Positions 8,901 through 17,450 of a stretch of 64,000 bases of DNA are shown here, piece after piece; the stretch's first letter is position 1; the number at the start of each line of letters is the position of its first letter. Origin of the DNA: Cryobacterium ruanii (GTDB lineage: Bacteria; Actinomycetota; Actinomycetes; Actinomycetales; Microbacteriaceae); assembly GCF_004404055.1 (NCBI RefSeq), contig NZ_SOHK01000021.1, forward strand, positions 1-64,000, in the 5' to 3' direction. Made by a program: the position numbers and the translations under genes. The notes under the pieces are model-generated. The model was not told the origin of the DNA. It searched no databases and saw only the letters and a list, made by a program, of their open reading frames with translations.

Positions 8901-8930
8901 GGGTGCCCCGTCGATGATGACGGGGCACCC
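8901..8930 (-). other. Strong intercistronic hairpin after the sugar-binding-protein gene
   Basis: GGGTGCCCCGTC (8901-8912) and GACGGGGCACCC (8919-8930) form a perfect 12-bp stem with a 6-nt loop. It lies in the 92-bp gap between the solute-binding protein and the GMC gene. Such hairpins commonly protect the abundant binding-protein transcript and reduce read-through, which fits high SBP and lower enzyme expression. Confidence 0.65.
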
Positions 8931-8945
8931 CGGTGGTGCTGGTGG

Positions 8946-10124
8946 TTAGTACTTACCGGAGCCGGCCTGCGACGCGGCGATCTTCGCTTCGGCCCAGTCC
9001 ACGTTCGTCTTGTCAATGACGACCGTGGGGATCTGGATGAACTGCGCTACGGTCATGCCGAGTATCTCGTGTTGGAACAGCGTGTCGATCATCGTCCTGC
9101 CCATGTCGACGGAATTGACGTCGACGGTCGCGGAGAGCTTGTCTTGGCGGATCGAATCCATGCCGGAGATGAGTCCGTCGGCGCCGATCGTGATGATGCC
9201 CTTGGTGCCGTCCCAGTGCTTGAGCCCGGCTAGGTCGATCGCCTGCGATGCGCCGAGCGCCATGTCTTCGTTCTCACCGTAGATCGCGGCGATGTCCGGG
9301 AACTTGGTGAGGAGGTCCTGCGCGGCGGTGAGTCCCTTGTCGCGCACATATCCGCCATCGGCCGAACCGACGATGGTCATGCCCGGGAACTCGGAGATAG
9401 CGGCCTCGAAGCCCTGCTGGCGCAGTTTCGTCCAGTCGGAGCCCGACGGGCCCAGGATCTGGACGATCTGCCCCTCGCCCTGGAGCGCCTTGGCGAGGTA
9501 CTGTCCGGCGATGTAGCCCGACTGCCAGCGGTCGTCATATCCGATGTTCGAGACGGTGCTGAGGCCCGCGGTGGGGTCATCGGCCTGCGACGGGTTCTCG
9601 AGCTCCTCAGTGGAGTTAAACTGGTAGAAGTCCACGCCCTTCTCGGAGCCGGCCTTGTAGATCTCCTGCATCGTCGCGTGCGCTGCGGCGGAGCACACGA
9701 ACACGGCGTCGAACTTGTTCGAGATGAAGTTCTCGACGATTCCGACTGCCTCGACACCCGAGTGGGCGTCGTTGAGCGCACCTTGGCGCGCCCACTCCCA
9801 CTTGATGCCGTAGCACTCCTCGAGCTCGCTCATGCGGTTGAAGGCCGACTTCTCGACCTGGGTGTAGAATTCGGAGAGGATCGGCGGCGCGAAGCCGACC
9901 TTCAGAGTACGACCCTTGACGGCTGCCGTAATTGCGGACTGCTCGTCGCCGCTACCGCAGTTCGCGGATCCCGAAGCACCCTTTCCGCTGATAGAGGATC
10001 CGTCGTCTACCGTGGAACACGCGGCCAGAGCAACGAGAAGCGCGGCGCTGGCCCCGAGTGCGATCGCGCGGCGCAGGGGGCGTGTGCGCGAACTCACCGG
10101 GGGACTGCCATTCTCTTGGGACAT
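8946..10124 (-). CDS. Sugar ABC transporter substrate-binding lipoprotein
   Basis: 393 aa. A lipoprotein signal ends in LLVALAAC with the lipidated Cys at residue 36, followed by a type-1 periplasmic-binding-protein fold (LKVGFAPPILSEFYTQVEKS; IYGENEDMALGASQAIDLAG; ITIGADGLISGMDSIRQ). These features are typical of RbsB/XylF-like binding proteins for pentoses, hexoses or inositols. The ATG at 10124 is chosen because AAGGA lies 7 nt upstream; a frame extension to 10190 adds no recognised sequence. It is the extracellular receptor of the importer encoded at 10187-13891. Confidence 0.92.
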   Translation of the reverse strand: MSQENGSPPVSSRTRPLRRAIALGASAALLVALAACSTVDDGSSISGKGASGSANCGSGDEQSAITAAVKGRTLKVGFAPPILSEFYTQVEKSAFNRMSELEECYGIKWEWARQGALNDAHSGVEAVGIVENFISNKFDAVFVCSAAAHATMQEIYKAGSEKGVDFYQFNSTEELENPSQADDPTAGLSTVSNIGYDDRWQSGYIAGQYLAKALQGEGQIVQILGPSGSDWTKLRQQGFEAAISEFPGMTIVGSADGGYVRDKGLTAAQDLLTKFPDIAAIYGENEDMALGASQAIDLAGLKHWDGTKGIITIGADGLISGMDSIRQDKLSATVDVNSVDMGRTMIDTLFQHEILGMTVAQFIQIPTVVIDKTNVDWAEAKIAASQAGSGKY

Positions 10125-10186
10125 TTGCATTTCCTTTCGATCGGCGTCAGCGTGGGAACGCTGGCGCTTCCGGTTTGTTGGTGCGC

Positions 10187-11221
10187 TCAAGCGGCGATGC
10201 TTGAGAGTCGTTTGGCCTGTCTGCGCAGGGTCGCGCCTCGAGCAAGTTCGCTCAGGTAATTTGCGATCACGGCGAGGATGAGGATCACGCCCATCACGAT
10301 CTTCTGGTAGCTCGAGGGCACACCCGCGAGGTTGATGATGTTGATGGCAAGCGCAAGGGTCAGAGCGCCCAGCACGGCCCCGAACACCCTGCCGCGTCCG
10401 CCCATGAGCGACGCGCCGCCGATGATCGCCGCCGAGATCGCCTGGATCTCATATCCGGTGCCGAGGTCGGCGGGTACGTTGTTGTTGCGACCGGCGAGGA
10501 TGATGCCCGCTATTGCCGCGCACGTGCCGCTCAGAACGTAGGCCTGGGTCTTGACCCATCGAACCGGGATGCCCGACTGCCGCGCTGCGAGGGCGTTGCT
10601 GCCCACCGCGAAGAAGTGGGTGCCGAGCTTCGTGCTGGCCAGCACCCAGCCCACGACGAGAGCGAGGATGACCGCGACGAGGATGGGGAAGGTCACCGGC
10701 CCGAACAGCGGCCGGAGACCACCGATCACGTAGTATTCATCCGTCATGTAGCCGATGACCGGCACGCCCTGCGTGGCGATGTAGAGCAGTCCGCTCGCGA
10801 AGCCCATCATTGCGAGGGTCGCGATGAAGTCGGGCAGGCCCACGCGCGTGATGAGGAGTCCGTTGACCAGGCCGGCCGCGATGCCGACCAAGATTGCCGC
10901 GATGAAGGCCAGGAAGAGCGGAGCGCCCATCTTGATGAGGGTTGCCGCGACGCCCGCACAAAGGGCCATCACGGCGCCTACGGAGAGGTCGATACCGCCG
11001 GAGATGAGCACCACGGTCATCCCGATCGAAAGGATCATGACCGTGATGATCGTGCCCACGAGGTTGTAAATATTGTTACCGGCGTAGAACACGGGCAGTG
11101 CGAAGGCTGCGATGAGCGCGAAGATCAGTAGCAGCGAGATGACACCGAGGGTCGGGTCGACGAGAAGTCGCTCCCACGCATTGCGCGTCACCTGACCGGC
11201 GGATCGTGGCCTACTTGGCAT
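10187..11221 (-). CDS. Sugar ABC transporter permease (RbsC-like), second copy
   Basis: Polytopic membrane protein of the BPD_transp_2 type, 344 aa, with about eight to ten hydrophobic segments. The family core is visible as GMTVVLISGGIDLSVGAVMAL and, near the C-terminus, ISAAIIGGASLMGGRGRVFGAVLGAL. It pairs with the permease at 11211-12302, with which it shares 11 nt, to form the channel of one importer. The start at 11221 has GAGGGGAG upstream and is preferred to 11257. Confidence 0.92.
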   Translation of the reverse strand: MPSRPRSAGQVTRNAWERLLVDPTLGVISLLLIFALIAAFALPVFYAGNNIYNLVGTIITVMILSIGMTVVLISGGIDLSVGAVMALCAGVAATLIKMGAPLFLAFIAAILVGIAAGLVNGLLITRVGLPDFIATLAMMGFASGLLYIATQGVPVIGYMTDEYYVIGGLRPLFGPVTFPILVAVILALVVGWVLASTKLGTHFFAVGSNALAARQSGIPVRWVKTQAYVLSGTCAAIAGIILAGRNNNVPADLGTGYEIQAISAAIIGGASLMGGRGRVFGAVLGALTLALAINIINLAGVPSSYQKIVMGVILILAVIANYLSELARGATLRRQAKRLSSIAA

Positions 11222-12302
11222 CGTTCTTGCTCCCCTCTGGCGCGGTGACAGCGGCAACCCGCTCGGCGGGTTGGCGCTCGTTCATGTGCTGGTCGGCAGA
11301 CCGACCGCGGTCGTTCGTGGACAGGGCCGTGCGATTGAGCGCGGCGCGCAGGATTACTCGACGCACTTGGCGCTCGAACACGACGCCGAAGACGATCGCG
11401 ACGGCGGTCACGATGCTGAAGTACACCGGGTCCACGTTGTTGATCCGCAAACCCTGCTGCAATGTCGCGAGGAACAATCCACCGACGAGTGCGGCCCACA
11501 CGCTGCCGCCACCGCCCGCGAGCGTGATGCCGCCGACGACGGCGCCCGCGATCGCGATGAACTCGTAACCAATACCGAGGAAGGCCTGCACGGCTCCGAG
11601 TCGGGAGGCGAACAGCACACCGGCGATGCCGGCGAGCAGGCCGGAGGCCGCGAATGTGAACAGCCGCAGGTGCGGCACGCTCACTCCCGCGACGTTCGAA
11701 GCGGGCGCCGATATTCCCGTCGCATACAGGCGACGGCCGACGATTGTCTTCGCGAGCAGCAGGTGGGCGATCACGAAAACCACGCCGGCGATGAAGAACG
11801 AAGTCGGGATGCCGAATACCGAGCCCTTCGTGAGCTCCGAGAACCCGGGCACTGTGACGCCCTGAAGCGGCTGTACCTGGGAGAGCACGACGAGCAGCCC
11901 CGCAGCGATGTTGAGTGTCGCGAGCGTCACGATGAAGTCGTTGATCCTGAGGTAGGCGACGAGGATTCCGTTCACGAGACCGAAGAGGAGGCCCGTGCCG
12001 CACCCGACGGCGATTCCGACGGCCAGAGGCGCGCCGTTCACGAGGGCGAACATCGTCGTGCCCGCGCTCAGTCCGGCCACCGTGCCGACGGAGAGATCGA
12101 TACCGCCACCGATAATCACGATCGAAACACCGAGCGTAAGGAGGAGGATTGGAATACCGTTGGTCAGGTAGTTGCCGACCGTTCTGCCGTCGAGGAAGAC
12201 GGGGTTGAGTAGCTGGAAGACGATCACCGAGACGATAAGCACGACGGTCATGGGCATGCCCGGGATGGACATGATCCGGGCGAAGGGGGAGGAATGTTTC
12301 AT
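11211..12302 (-). CDS. Sugar ABC transporter permease (RbsC-like), first copy
   Basis: 363 aa BPD_transp_2 permease with SIVIIGGGIDLSVGTVAGLSAG and IAGAVVGGITLAGGGGSVWAALVGGLF, the same core pattern as its neighbour. Two different permease genes with a single fused ATPase is usual for the CUT2 class. A hydrophilic C-terminal tail of about 45 residues (from about 318) is longer than in most homologues. Its ATG overlaps the ATPase stop by 4 nt (ATGA), so translation is coupled. Confidence 0.92.
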   Translation of the reverse strand: MKHSSPFARIMSIPGMPMTVVLIVSVIVFQLLNPVFLDGRTVGNYLTNGIPILLLTLGVSIVIIGGGIDLSVGTVAGLSAGTTMFALVNGAPLAVGIAVGCGTGLLFGLVNGILVAYLRINDFIVTLATLNIAAGLLVVLSQVQPLQGVTVPGFSELTKGSVFGIPTSFFIAGVVFVIAHLLLAKTIVGRRLYATGISAPASNVAGVSVPHLRLFTFAASGLLAGIAGVLFASRLGAVQAFLGIGYEFIAIAGAVVGGITLAGGGGSVWAALVGGLFLATLQQGLRINNVDPVYFSIVTAVAIVFGVVFERQVRRVILRAALNRTALSTNDRGRSADQHMNERQPAERVAAVTAPEGSKNDAK

Positions 12303-13891
12303 GAGATCTGGCCTGCCGCGCTCAGGGTAAGGACCTCAGATTTGATGCGGGAGAAATCGCCCGCCTCGATCGCTGCGGGAATGTCCCTGACCTCGCCGAC
12401 GACTTGTCCTTTCTTCATCACGAGCACGCGATGGCTCAGCTCGAGTAGCTCCTCGATCTCCGACGCGATGAGGATCGCCGCGCCCCCGTTGGCCGCGTAG
12501 TCGCGCACGAGAGCGTGCACCTCGACCTTCGCCGACACGTCGATGCCCTGGGTCGGCTCATCGAAGATGAGCAGTTTGGGTGAGGTATTGAGGCAGCGGG
12601 CGACGATCGCCTTCTGCTGGTTGCCGCCACTCAGGTTGCCGATGCGAGCCTCCACGTTGGGAGTCTTAATCCCGAGCTGGCGACGGTAGTCCTCGGCTAG
12701 TGCGCGCTCCTTGCGACGACTCATCCAGAACCCCGCCGACGCGACGGTGGACAGGCGCGAAATCGAGATGTTCTGTGCGGTCGACAGGTCGGCGAGGATG
12801 CCCAACTGCTTGCGGTCCTCGGGGAGCATGGCGATTCCGGCCCGGTACGCGGCAGTCGAGTTGCGCAGCGAGAGCCGTCGACCGTCGAGCTCGACGGTGC
12901 CGGCTGTGCGGGCATCCAGACCCATGAGAAGTCGCACAACCTCGGTGCGCCCGGCGCCCGCCAGCCCGGCGAGCCCGACGATCTCCCCCTCGTGAACCTC
13001 GAGACAGACGTCGCGAATGGCCGAGCCTCGAGACAGATTCCGTGCCGAGAGAACCACCCGCCGTTTATGGCTGGGTTCGAGGTGGGTGATCTTGCGAGTG
13101 TCCCCTCCGCCGAACTCCTCCTGGGCGGCGCCGAACATGAGACCGATGAGGTCACCGACGGACGTCGAGGCGATGTCCACAGTACCCACGGTGCGCCCGT
13201 CCTTGAAGACGGTCGCCTTGTCGGCAAGCCCGAAGAGTTCTTCGAGGTGATGGGTGACCCAGATGAGCGAGACCCCGCGATCCCGCATCGATCGCATGTG
13301 GCTGAACAGAACCCGGCGCTCGGCTTCCTCGAGGCCCGAGGTGGGCTCGTCGAGGATGAGCACCTTGGTATCGAAGGCGAGTGCTTTGATGATCTCAATA
13401 GAGCGCTTCTTGAGCGCACCGAACTCCGATACCGGCTGGCGTAGCTCGCTCGACGTGACGCCGAAGTCGGCCGCAAGATCGCGGACGTCGGCCTCCATGC
13501 GGCGGCGATCCAAGGTGAGCGGCAAGCCGAGCGTCTTTCGCTTCAGCTCGCGTCCGAGGTAGATGTTGTCGAGTACGGAGAGTGCCGGCACGAGCGACAG
13601 CTCTTGGTAGATGGTCGAGATCCCCGCCGACATCGCTGCGAGGGGTCCGGACACCGAGATCATTTCCCCGCCAAGAACGATCTCGCCGCTGTCGGGTTTG
13701 GTCACCCCGGAGAGGATGCTGATGAGGGTGGACTTGCCGGCCCCGTTTCCCCCGAGCAGGGCATGAATCTCGCCGGCTCCGAGGGAGAGACCCGCATGGT
13801 CGAGCGCCGTCACGCCTTCGTAGTGCTTGGTGACATCGCGCACCTCCAGCATCAGCGACCTGGTGGAGGTCGGTTTGGCCGGATATGTCAT
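12299..13891 (-). CDS. Sugar ABC transporter ATP-binding protein (tandem, CUT2 class)
   Basis: 530 aa with two nucleotide-binding domains. Domain 1 has a good Walker A (LLGGNGAGKST), a degenerate signature (SEFGALKKRS) and Walker B LILDEPTSGL. Domain 2 has a degenerate P-loop (GLAGAGRTEVV), the signature LSGGNQQK and Walker B LLIFDEPTQGID. This asymmetry is normal for RbsA/XylG/MglA-type ATPases. First gene of the nine-gene operon; AGGAG sits 7 nt before the ATG. The cargo is a monosaccharide or polyol, not determinable here. Confidence 0.93.
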   Translation of the reverse strand: MTYPAKPTSTRSLMLEVRDVTKHYEGVTALDHAGLSLGAGEIHALLGGNGAGKSTLISILSGVTKPDSGEIVLGGEMISVSGPLAAMSAGISTIYQELSLVPALSVLDNIYLGRELKRKTLGLPLTLDRRRMEADVRDLAADFGVTSSELRQPVSEFGALKKRSIEIIKALAFDTKVLILDEPTSGLEEAERRVLFSHMRSMRDRGVSLIWVTHHLEELFGLADKATVFKDGRTVGTVDIASTSVGDLIGLMFGAAQEEFGGGDTRKITHLEPSHKRRVVLSARNLSRGSAIRDVCLEVHEGEIVGLAGLAGAGRTEVVRLLMGLDARTAGTVELDGRRLSLRNSTAAYRAGIAMLPEDRKQLGILADLSTAQNISISRLSTVASAGFWMSRRKERALAEDYRRQLGIKTPNVEARIGNLSGGNQQKAIVARCLNTSPKLLIFDEPTQGIDVSAKVEVHALVRDYAANGGAAILIASEIEELLELSHRVLVMKKGQVVGEVRDIPAAIEAGDFSRIKSEVLTLSAAGQIS

Positions 13892-13980
13892 GTCATAGCT
13901 CCTTTGCCATGGGCGAGTCGTGCGGCAGCCGGAGGCGGGAGGCCATGGGCGCTAGGTTTAAATAATCCACACTTCCGCCG

Positions 13981-13996
13981 AAATAGCAAGCTAATT
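13981..13996. promoter_or_regulatory. Candidate operator upstream of the ABC/GMC operon
   Basis: AAATAGCAAGCTAATT contains the inverted repeat TAGC-AA-GCTA (13984-13993) about 90 bp before the ATPase start. Its core octamer TAGCAAGC is shared with 1824-1831 in front of the ROK gene. The A/T-rich setting fits a promoter region, but no clear -35/-10 pair is assigned. Confidence 0.35.
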
Positions 13997-14434
13997 CTCC
14001 CAATGGGTTATTGAGGGGCCTCGTCACGTCACTCTCAGTAGAGAGATTTTATTTTCTTTGGTGCCCCATGACCTCGCCCAAAACGACAAAACCTTGATGA
14101 ATAGGACGATCTGCGCCTCCGTGGGCGGCGGGAGTGGCCCGATCTTGTCGGCGAGGCTCCCTTCAGGGTTACGGTTGATCACGGTGAAGCCAAATATTTC
14201 TGGAATCAAATCAATTTCAACCGAAGAACCCCGCTGAGCATCGTTTGTGCCCCCCGCTGCGTGCCCGCGCGGACACCCCGTACGTGCTCCGCTTCCCCTC
14301 CCGCGAGCGACCGGTTGACCTGCCCGGCCGTTGCGCCACTCGACGCTGTGTTGCATCCTTCCCGCCGGCGTGGTCAGGATCGTGGTGACCGCAGTCGTGC
14401 CCGCGAGTGACTCGCTCACCCCGTACACCAGTTG
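13997..14434. other. Region without a supportable gene
   Basis: About 440 bp between the operon control region and the MFS pseudogene. Open frames exist on both strands but none has a recognisable product or a good start. The composition and the adjoining pseudogene suggest decayed coding sequence. Confidence 0.4.
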
Positions 14435-14760
14435 CTCGTCTACGTTCTCGTCCTCGGCGCACTCACCGCCCTCGGAACATTCACAATCGACCTCTACATT
14501 CCGGTGTTTCCGATCATCGAGGCCGAGTTCGACGTCTCGACCGCGGTCATCTAGCTCACCCTAACGGCGATGACACTCGCATTCGCGGCCGGCCAGTTGC
14601 TCGTGGGCCAATCGAGCGACCGTGTCGGTCGACGTCTCCGCTCATCGTTGCCGCGTCGATGCGTGTCGCGGCGAGCATCGGGATGGTGCGATCGCCGTCG
14701 ATCGAGTGGCTCTGGGCATGGGTGCCGCGGCGGGGCCTCATGTCGATGGCCATTGGCGGC
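14435..14760 (+). pseudogene. Decayed Bcr/CflA-type MFS drug transporter
   Basis: From 14435 the frame reads VLGALTALGTFTIDLYIP then FPIIEAEFDVSTAVI, which is the first membrane helix and loop of Bcr/CflA multidrug exporters, and then hits an in-frame TAG at 14552-14554. It continues in the same frame as LTLTAMTLAFAAGQLLVGQ and SSDRVGRR (the MFS motif A), after which the match moves to another frame (IVAASMRVAASIG, SIEWLWAW). At least one nonsense change and one frameshift, with the C-terminal two thirds missing, make it a clear relic. Confidence 0.8.
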
Positions 14761-14956
14761 ACGTCGGCCGCGGACTCGTGGTCGAGGTCTTGGAATACGA
14801 CAGGCTTCATGCCGGCGGGAAAGGGCTTGTCCCGACAGTCACCACGATTAAGCCGACCTTCATGAGCGTGGCAATAACAGTTCGGGTTGCCCGGCGACTT
14901 TCAGGGGAACTATGGCCCTGCCTGACACGCCCACATCCCAGGAGAGCGTCATCTAG

Positions 14957-16180
14957 TCACGACGACGCTCTCTTGGGCGGTCGGTGTGACCCGGCGACCG
15001 GGACCGGATCGAGGAGGAGAGACTCGAAGACGATCTCAGCCGCTCCAATGATCAGGATATCTTGTCCCAGTTCGGCGCCACGGATGGTCGCCGTTTCGCG
15101 GGGGCCACGGAGCGGCTGCGACGCAAGAGAGGCGTCCAATGCTTCGGGCGAGATTGCGTATAGGCATGCAAGGAAGCCCCCAAGGATGATGCGGGCGGGG
15201 TTCAGGGTATTGATCGCATTGCGAAGTGCGATTGCGAGGAAGCCCAACTGGCGCGCTACCTCTCGCTGGACAGCCTCCGAGGTGGAGGCTTCCAGCGCGT
15301 GTGCGAGCTCGACGTCGTCGACGCTCGGCAGGCCCAGCAACGACAAGAGTCTGTCCCGTCGGACCTCGGTTTCGAGGCATCCGCTCGCACCACAGTGACA
15401 GCGCGCGCCGGCGCTGTTGACAATGGTGTGACCGAACTCGCCGGCGTAGCCGTCCGCCCCGCTCACCGGGAGCCGGCCCGAAACTATCCCCCCACCGATG
15501 CCACTGGCGCCGCCGTTGAGATAGATCACGTCAGCGAGGTCACGCCCCGCTCCAAAGATGCACTCGGCCATCCCTCCGAGGCTCGCATCGTTCGCGACCC
15601 GAACGGGGTATCCGCTCGCTCCGCTGAGCATTCGTGCGAACGGAGCATCCGTCCAGCCGAGGTGAGGCGCAAGCAGGACGAGGCCGTCATCCTGGCGCAC
15701 CAGTCCAGGCATCGCGACACCGATCCCGACGACATCGTGATTGTCACCGAGGTCCGAGATGAGTTGCTCGAAAAGATCAACGGCAATTCGAACGGCCTCA
15801 TCCGCCGAAGGCACGCAGTCGAGAGGGAGCCGCCTTCGCCGAAGAACCTGTCCGCCGAGCGCCACCGCGGCGACCGTGATCGCATCGATCTCGGGATTGA
15901 CAGTGAGCGCAACCGGGCCGAGTGCCGGCATCACCATTCCGCTGGGACGGCCGACCTGGCGGCTCGGGTCCGGTTCCGATTCCACGACGAGCCGACTCGC
16001 GACAAGCTCAGCGACCAACGCGGCAACTGTCGAACGGTTGAGCCCGGTCTGTCGAGTGATTGTTGCTCTTGGCAGCCCTTGGGATCGATGAACCAGACGG
16101 AGAATTGCCGACAGGTTGTGCCTTCGCAGGCGTTCGTTGCTGCTGCCGAGCTCTCCTGGAGGCGAGGCGGTCGAAGTCAT
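14957..16180 (-). CDS. xylR: ROK family repressor of the xylose genes
   Basis: 407 aa. N-terminal winged helix ([22 protein letters not shown]... [20 protein letters not shown]) and a ROK domain with the complete zinc motif [21 protein letters not shown]. Sugar-binding features LAPHLGW and VANDASLGG are kept. It is divergent from xylA with a 77-bp shared control region, the standard place for XylR. In this class free xylose or a related sugar releases the repressor from DNA. It resembles the ROK protein at 1915 in layout, which makes the loss of cysteines there more striking. A 9-bp inverted repeat (14942-14950 / 14964-14972) spans its stop codon and may end transcription. Confidence 0.88.
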   Translation of the reverse strand: MTSTASPPGELGSSNERLRRHNLSAILRLVHRSQGLPRATITRQTGLNRSTVAALVAELVASRLVVESEPDPSRQVGRPSGMVMPALGPVALTVNPEIDAITVAAVALGGQVLRRRRLPLDCVPSADEAVRIAVDLFEQLISDLGDNHDVVGIGVAMPGLVRQDDGLVLLAPHLGWTDAPFARMLSGASGYPVRVANDASLGGMAECIFGAGRDLADVIYLNGGASGIGGGIVSGRLPVSGADGYAGEFGHTIVNSAGARCHCGASGCLETEVRRDRLLSLLGLPSVDDVELAHALEASTSEAVQREVARQLGFLAIALRNAINTLNPARIILGGFLACLYAISPEALDASLASQPLRGPRETATIRGAELGQDILIIGAAEIVFESLLLDPVPVAGSHRPPKRASS

Positions 16181-16204
16181 GGTTGCAATTCTACCGGCTG
16201 GATG

Positions 16205-16243
16205 CGATATGTTGTATCCGACAACAATTTACCAACGATGTTG
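16205..16243 (+). promoter_or_regulatory. xylA promoter and candidate XylR operators
   Basis: TTGCAA at 16183-16188 with TATGTT at 16208-16213 is a weak promoter (19-bp spacer). Overlapping the -10 is the inverted repeat TGTTG-TATCCGA-CAACA (16210-16226), and 7 bp further CAAC-GAT-GTTG (16233-16243). Both share the TTG/CAA half-site. A repressor bound here would block the xylA start, as expected for XylR. Confidence 0.55.
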
Positions 16244-16257
16244 AATCGGAGCCAGCT

Positions 16258-17448
16258 ATGACTGTCACCCCTACTCGTGAGGACAAATTCTCTTTCGGTC
16301 TCTGGACCGTCGGCTATGACGGGGCCGATCCGTTCGGTGGTCCGACTCGCGCGCCGCTGGATGTCGTGCACGCGGTCGAGAAACTGGCGGAACACGGTGC
16401 GTACGGTCTTACGTTCCACGATGATGACCTATTCGCGTTCGGGTCGACGGATCTCGAACGGCAGAAACAGATCGACCGTCTCACCGCGGCGCTGGCTGAT
16501 ACCGGCCTCATCGTGCCGATGATCACTACCAACCTGTTCAGCGCACCGGTTTTCAAGGACGGTGGCTTCACCTCCAATGACCGTGCCGTGCGACGGTTCG
16601 CGCTCCGGAAGGTGCTCCGCAACATTGACCTCGCGGCCGAACTTGGCGCGAAGACGTTTGTGATGTGGGGCGGGCGTGAGGGAGCGGAGTACGACGCGGC
16701 CAAGGACATCCGCCAGGCTCTCGAGCGGTATCGCGAGGCCATCAACCTCCTCGGCGAGTACGTAACGGATAAAGGCTATGACATCAGATTCGCCATTGAG
16801 CCAAAGCCGAACGAGCCTCGCGGGGACATCCTGCTGCCGACGGTGGGCCACGCATTGGCCTTCATTACCACCCTCGAACGGCCCGAACTGGTCGGCGTAA
16901 ACCCGGAGGTGGGCCACGAACAGATGGCCGGACTTAACTTCGCCAGCGGGATCGCCCAGGCCCTGTATCAGGGCAAGCTGTTCCACATTGACCTGAACGG
17001 GCAGCGCGGAATCAAGTACGACCAGGACCTTGTCTTCGGTCACGGCGACCTGCACAATGCGTTCGCTCTTGTGGACCTGCTGGAGCACGGCGGCGTTGAC
17101 GGTGGCCAGACCTACCAGGGGCCGCGGCACTTCGACTACAAGCCGTCGCGTACCGAGGACGAGAGCGGCGTCTGGGATTCGGCGGCGGCAAACATGCGCA
17201 CCTACCTCCTGCTCAAGGAGCGTACGGCCGCTTTCCGGGCCGACCCGGAGGTGAAGGAGGCGCTCGAGGCGGCGAAGGTGCTCGAGTTGTCGCAGCCGAC
17301 GCTTGCCGACGGTGAAGGGTATGCCGAGCTCCTCGCGGATGCCTCCGCGTATGAGGGCTTCGACACCGACCGGTACTTCAATGGCAAAGGCTTCGGATTC
17401 GTGCGGCTGCAGCAGCTGGCGACCGAGCACCTTCTTGGTGCCCGCTGA
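16258..17448 (+). CDS. xylA: Xylose isomerase
   Basis: Converts D-xylose to D-xylulose in the cytoplasm using two divalent metals. 396 aa, the class I (actinobacterial) length. The catalytic His54 and Asp57 lie in [11 protein letters not shown]; metal and substrate residues are in [44 protein letters not shown] and FDYKPSR. The ATG at 16258 has CGGAGC upstream; the open frame extends to 16060 but that part is not conserved and overlaps xylR. xylB starts 2 nt after the stop. Confidence 0.97.
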   Translation: MTVTPTREDKFSFGLWTVGYDGADPFGGPTRAPLDVVHAVEKLAEHGAYGLTFHDDDLFAFGSTDLERQKQIDRLTAALADTGLIVPMITTNLFSAPVFKDGGFTSNDRAVRRFALRKVLRNIDLAAELGAKTFVMWGGREGAEYDAAKDIRQALERYREAINLLGEYVTDKGYDIRFAIEPKPNEPRGDILLPTVGHALAFITTLERPELVGVNPEVGHEQMAGLNFASGIAQALYQGKLFHIDLNGQRGIKYDQDLVFGHGDLHNAFALVDLLEHGGVDGGQTYQGPRHFDYKPSRTEDESGVWDSAAANMRTYLLLKERTAAFRADPEVKEALEAAKVLELSQPTLADGEGYAELLADASAYEGFDTDRYFNGKGFGFVRLQQLATEHLLGAR

Positions 17449-17450
17449 CA

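Noticed and set aside
14024..14428. 134-aa minus-strand ORF left of the MFS relic
   Set aside because: No recognisable product, no RBS, and it overlaps decayed sequence.
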